Part shown: one piece after another, positions 63,174-64,000 of the stretch
How positions within the stretch are numbered: position 1 is the first letter of the stretch
Layout of the letters: each line of letters begins with the position of its first letter
Assembly (NCBI GenBank): GCA_965199725.1
Contig: OZ241321.1
Span: 496,001 to 560,000 of the forward strand
Direction of reading: 5' to 3'
DNA length: 64,000 bases
Source of the DNA: G965199725 sp965199725
Lineage (GTDB): Bacteria > Pseudomonadota > Gammaproteobacteria > Nitrosococcales > Methylophagaceae
Translations under genes and position numbers: made by a program
Notes under the pieces: generated by a model
What the model was told of the DNA's origin: nothing
The model's database searches: none
What the model saw: only the letters and a program-made list of their open reading frames with translations

Positions 63174-64000
63174 TTAAGTCTTATTGACTAATGAAATATG
63201 GGTGTTTTTTATCACGATAAGGCGCTTTTTATATAACTTTCCCAATGCTTTTTTATAGCTTGACTTACTCACACTAAACTGATCAAAAATCTTTTTCGGT
63301 GAGCTTTTATCAGTTAAAGTGGATTGCCCGCCATGACGTTTAAGAAAACATAAAATCTCTACTGATAGATCATCTAGTGCCTGCCGATTAGTAAGCTTCA
63401 AGCATACATCTATTTTTTTATCTTGGCGAATACGTTTGATATAACCGGTTATTGTTTGTCCTATCATGACTGGCTTAAGCGTGTCACTATGAAATAACAA
63501 TCCAGTAACAGCATTATCAATCACCACATTAAACCCAAGCGGTGTGCGTGCAAAAATCAGCAGATCCACCGCTTGTTGCTGCTCAAAACCTGCTGACGTA
63601 TCAGGCAAAAATTTAGCTAATTTTGTACTAGCTACAATGCGCGTTGAGGCGCTATCAATATAAAGATACACCACATAAGATTGCCCAACGCGCATAGCTC
63701 TTTGTTGCTGACCATAAGGCACCAGTAAATCTTTAGGTAAACCCCAATCAACAAAAGCGCCCACTGTGTTCACAGCAACTACCTTAAGAAAAGCGCATTG
63801 ACCAACCATTGCTTTTGGAATATCAGTAGTAGCAATTATCCTGTCTGCTGAATCCATATAAACAAACACATCCAGTACATCACCCACAGCACAGTTTTGC
63901 GTTACATAGCGCTTTGGCAGTAATATTTCCTGCGTATCACTACCCTCCAGATAAACACCAAAGCTCACTTTTTTCAATACGGTTAGTGTATTGAATTGCC
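63174..64000 (-). CDS. cvfB: CvfB-type S1-domain RNA-binding protein (5' end outside window)
   Basis: RNA-binding protein with tandem S1 domains and a C-terminal winged helix (SVSKSSYKKALGKLYKK). The frame remains open through TTG 63977 to the window edge, reading QFNTLTVLKKVSFGVYL; NTLTV is the usual beginning of CvfB/YitL proteins. The true start therefore lies a few codons past 64000, and the TTG should not be used. ILLPKRYV is a further family mark. Confidence 0.85.
   Translation of the reverse strand, partial: QFNTLTVLKKVSFGVYLEGSDTQEILLPKRYVTQNCAVGDVLDVFVYMDSADRIIATTDIPKAMVGQCAFLKVVAVNTVGAFVDWGLPKDLLVPYGQQQRAMRVGQSYVVYLYIDSASTRIVASTKLAKFLPDTSAGFEQQQAVDLLIFARTPLGFNVVIDNAVTGLLFHSDTLKPVMIGQTITGYIKRIRQDKKIDVCLKLTNRQALDDLSVEILCFLKRHGGQSTLTDKSSPKKIFDQFSVSKSSYKKALGKLYKKRLIVIKNTHISLVNKT

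Overview
The window is chromosomal DNA of a fairly low-GC gammaproteobacterium. The evidence is gene order: rsmI, rnpB and the mraZ-rsmH-ftsL-ftsI-murE-murF division and cell-wall cluster; lpoA-yraN-dolP; rpsF-rpsR-(DUF2232)-rplI-dnaB; and ribH-nusB-thiL-pgpA. An LpoA-type PBP activator, a DolP lipoprotein, A-type RNase P RNA and a DAP-type MurE fit the same assignment. The genus cannot be fixed from the sequence alone. No CRISPR array, rRNA or tRNA was recognised.

Layout. 1-6040 (minus): the dcw cluster, transcribed from a near-consensus sigma70 promoter with three 10-bp-spaced MraZ-type boxes. 6.3-7.44 kb: a type IV pilin gene interrupted by an in-frame stop, then rnpB. 7.45-14.3 kb: rsmI, lpoA, yraN and dolP. 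Between yraN and dolP lies about 3 kb of mobile debris: a decayed IS1595/IS1016-type transposase and a Mu-like portal/gpF fragment whose gpF carries a C-terminal nuclease-like domain. 14.4-15 kb: a decayed DUF2726 gene. 15-22.6 kb (minus): hemJ, radA, alr, dnaB, rplI, DUF2232, rpsR, rpsF, rlmB. 22.7-25.6 kb (plus): moaB, a glutaredoxin-like gene, rnd and a PfkB kinase. 25.8-28.8 kb: an AT-rich surface-polymer island with a CDP-glycerol glycerophosphotransferase and an apparently bifunctional nucleotidyltransferase-sulfotransferase. 29-41 kb: an outer-membrane transporter (apparently starting at ATT), a pyrimidine-dimer glycosylase, riboflavin/thiamine genes, apaH, sulfite reductase with a DUF934 partner, hpnC, rmuC, gph and ubiG. 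41.4-47.1 kb: an SDR gene, cysB, a TauE-like exporter, and cysH-cysD-cysN. 47.4-47.9 kb: a second, more decayed pilin gene. 48-56.9 kb: an M23 peptidase, xseA, guaB-guaA, an AlkA-like glycosylase, a lipoprotein remnant and nirK with two NsrR-like operators. 57-64 kb (minus): a nucleotidyltransferase, a PepSY protein and ferritin; two ankyrin-repeat exported proteins; three small genes, two of them behind a Fur-like box; ylqF; and cvfB, which runs off the window.

How the genes work together. Sulfate assimilation is nearly complete: CysDN makes APS, an iron-sulfur APS-reductase-type CysH makes sulfite, and CysI makes sulfide, with CysB and a TauE/SafE exporter alongside. That route does not need PAPS, yet the sulfotransferase in the polymer island would. 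NirK with NsrR-like sites points to nitrite reduction coupled to nitric-oxide sensing. Ferritin and the Fur-box genes concern iron. Two broken pilin genes, a broken DUF2726 gene, a lipoprotein remnant, a dead transposase and several gene-poor stretches indicate ongoing gene loss in accessory functions, while the housekeeping operons are intact and tightly packed with ATGA overlaps.
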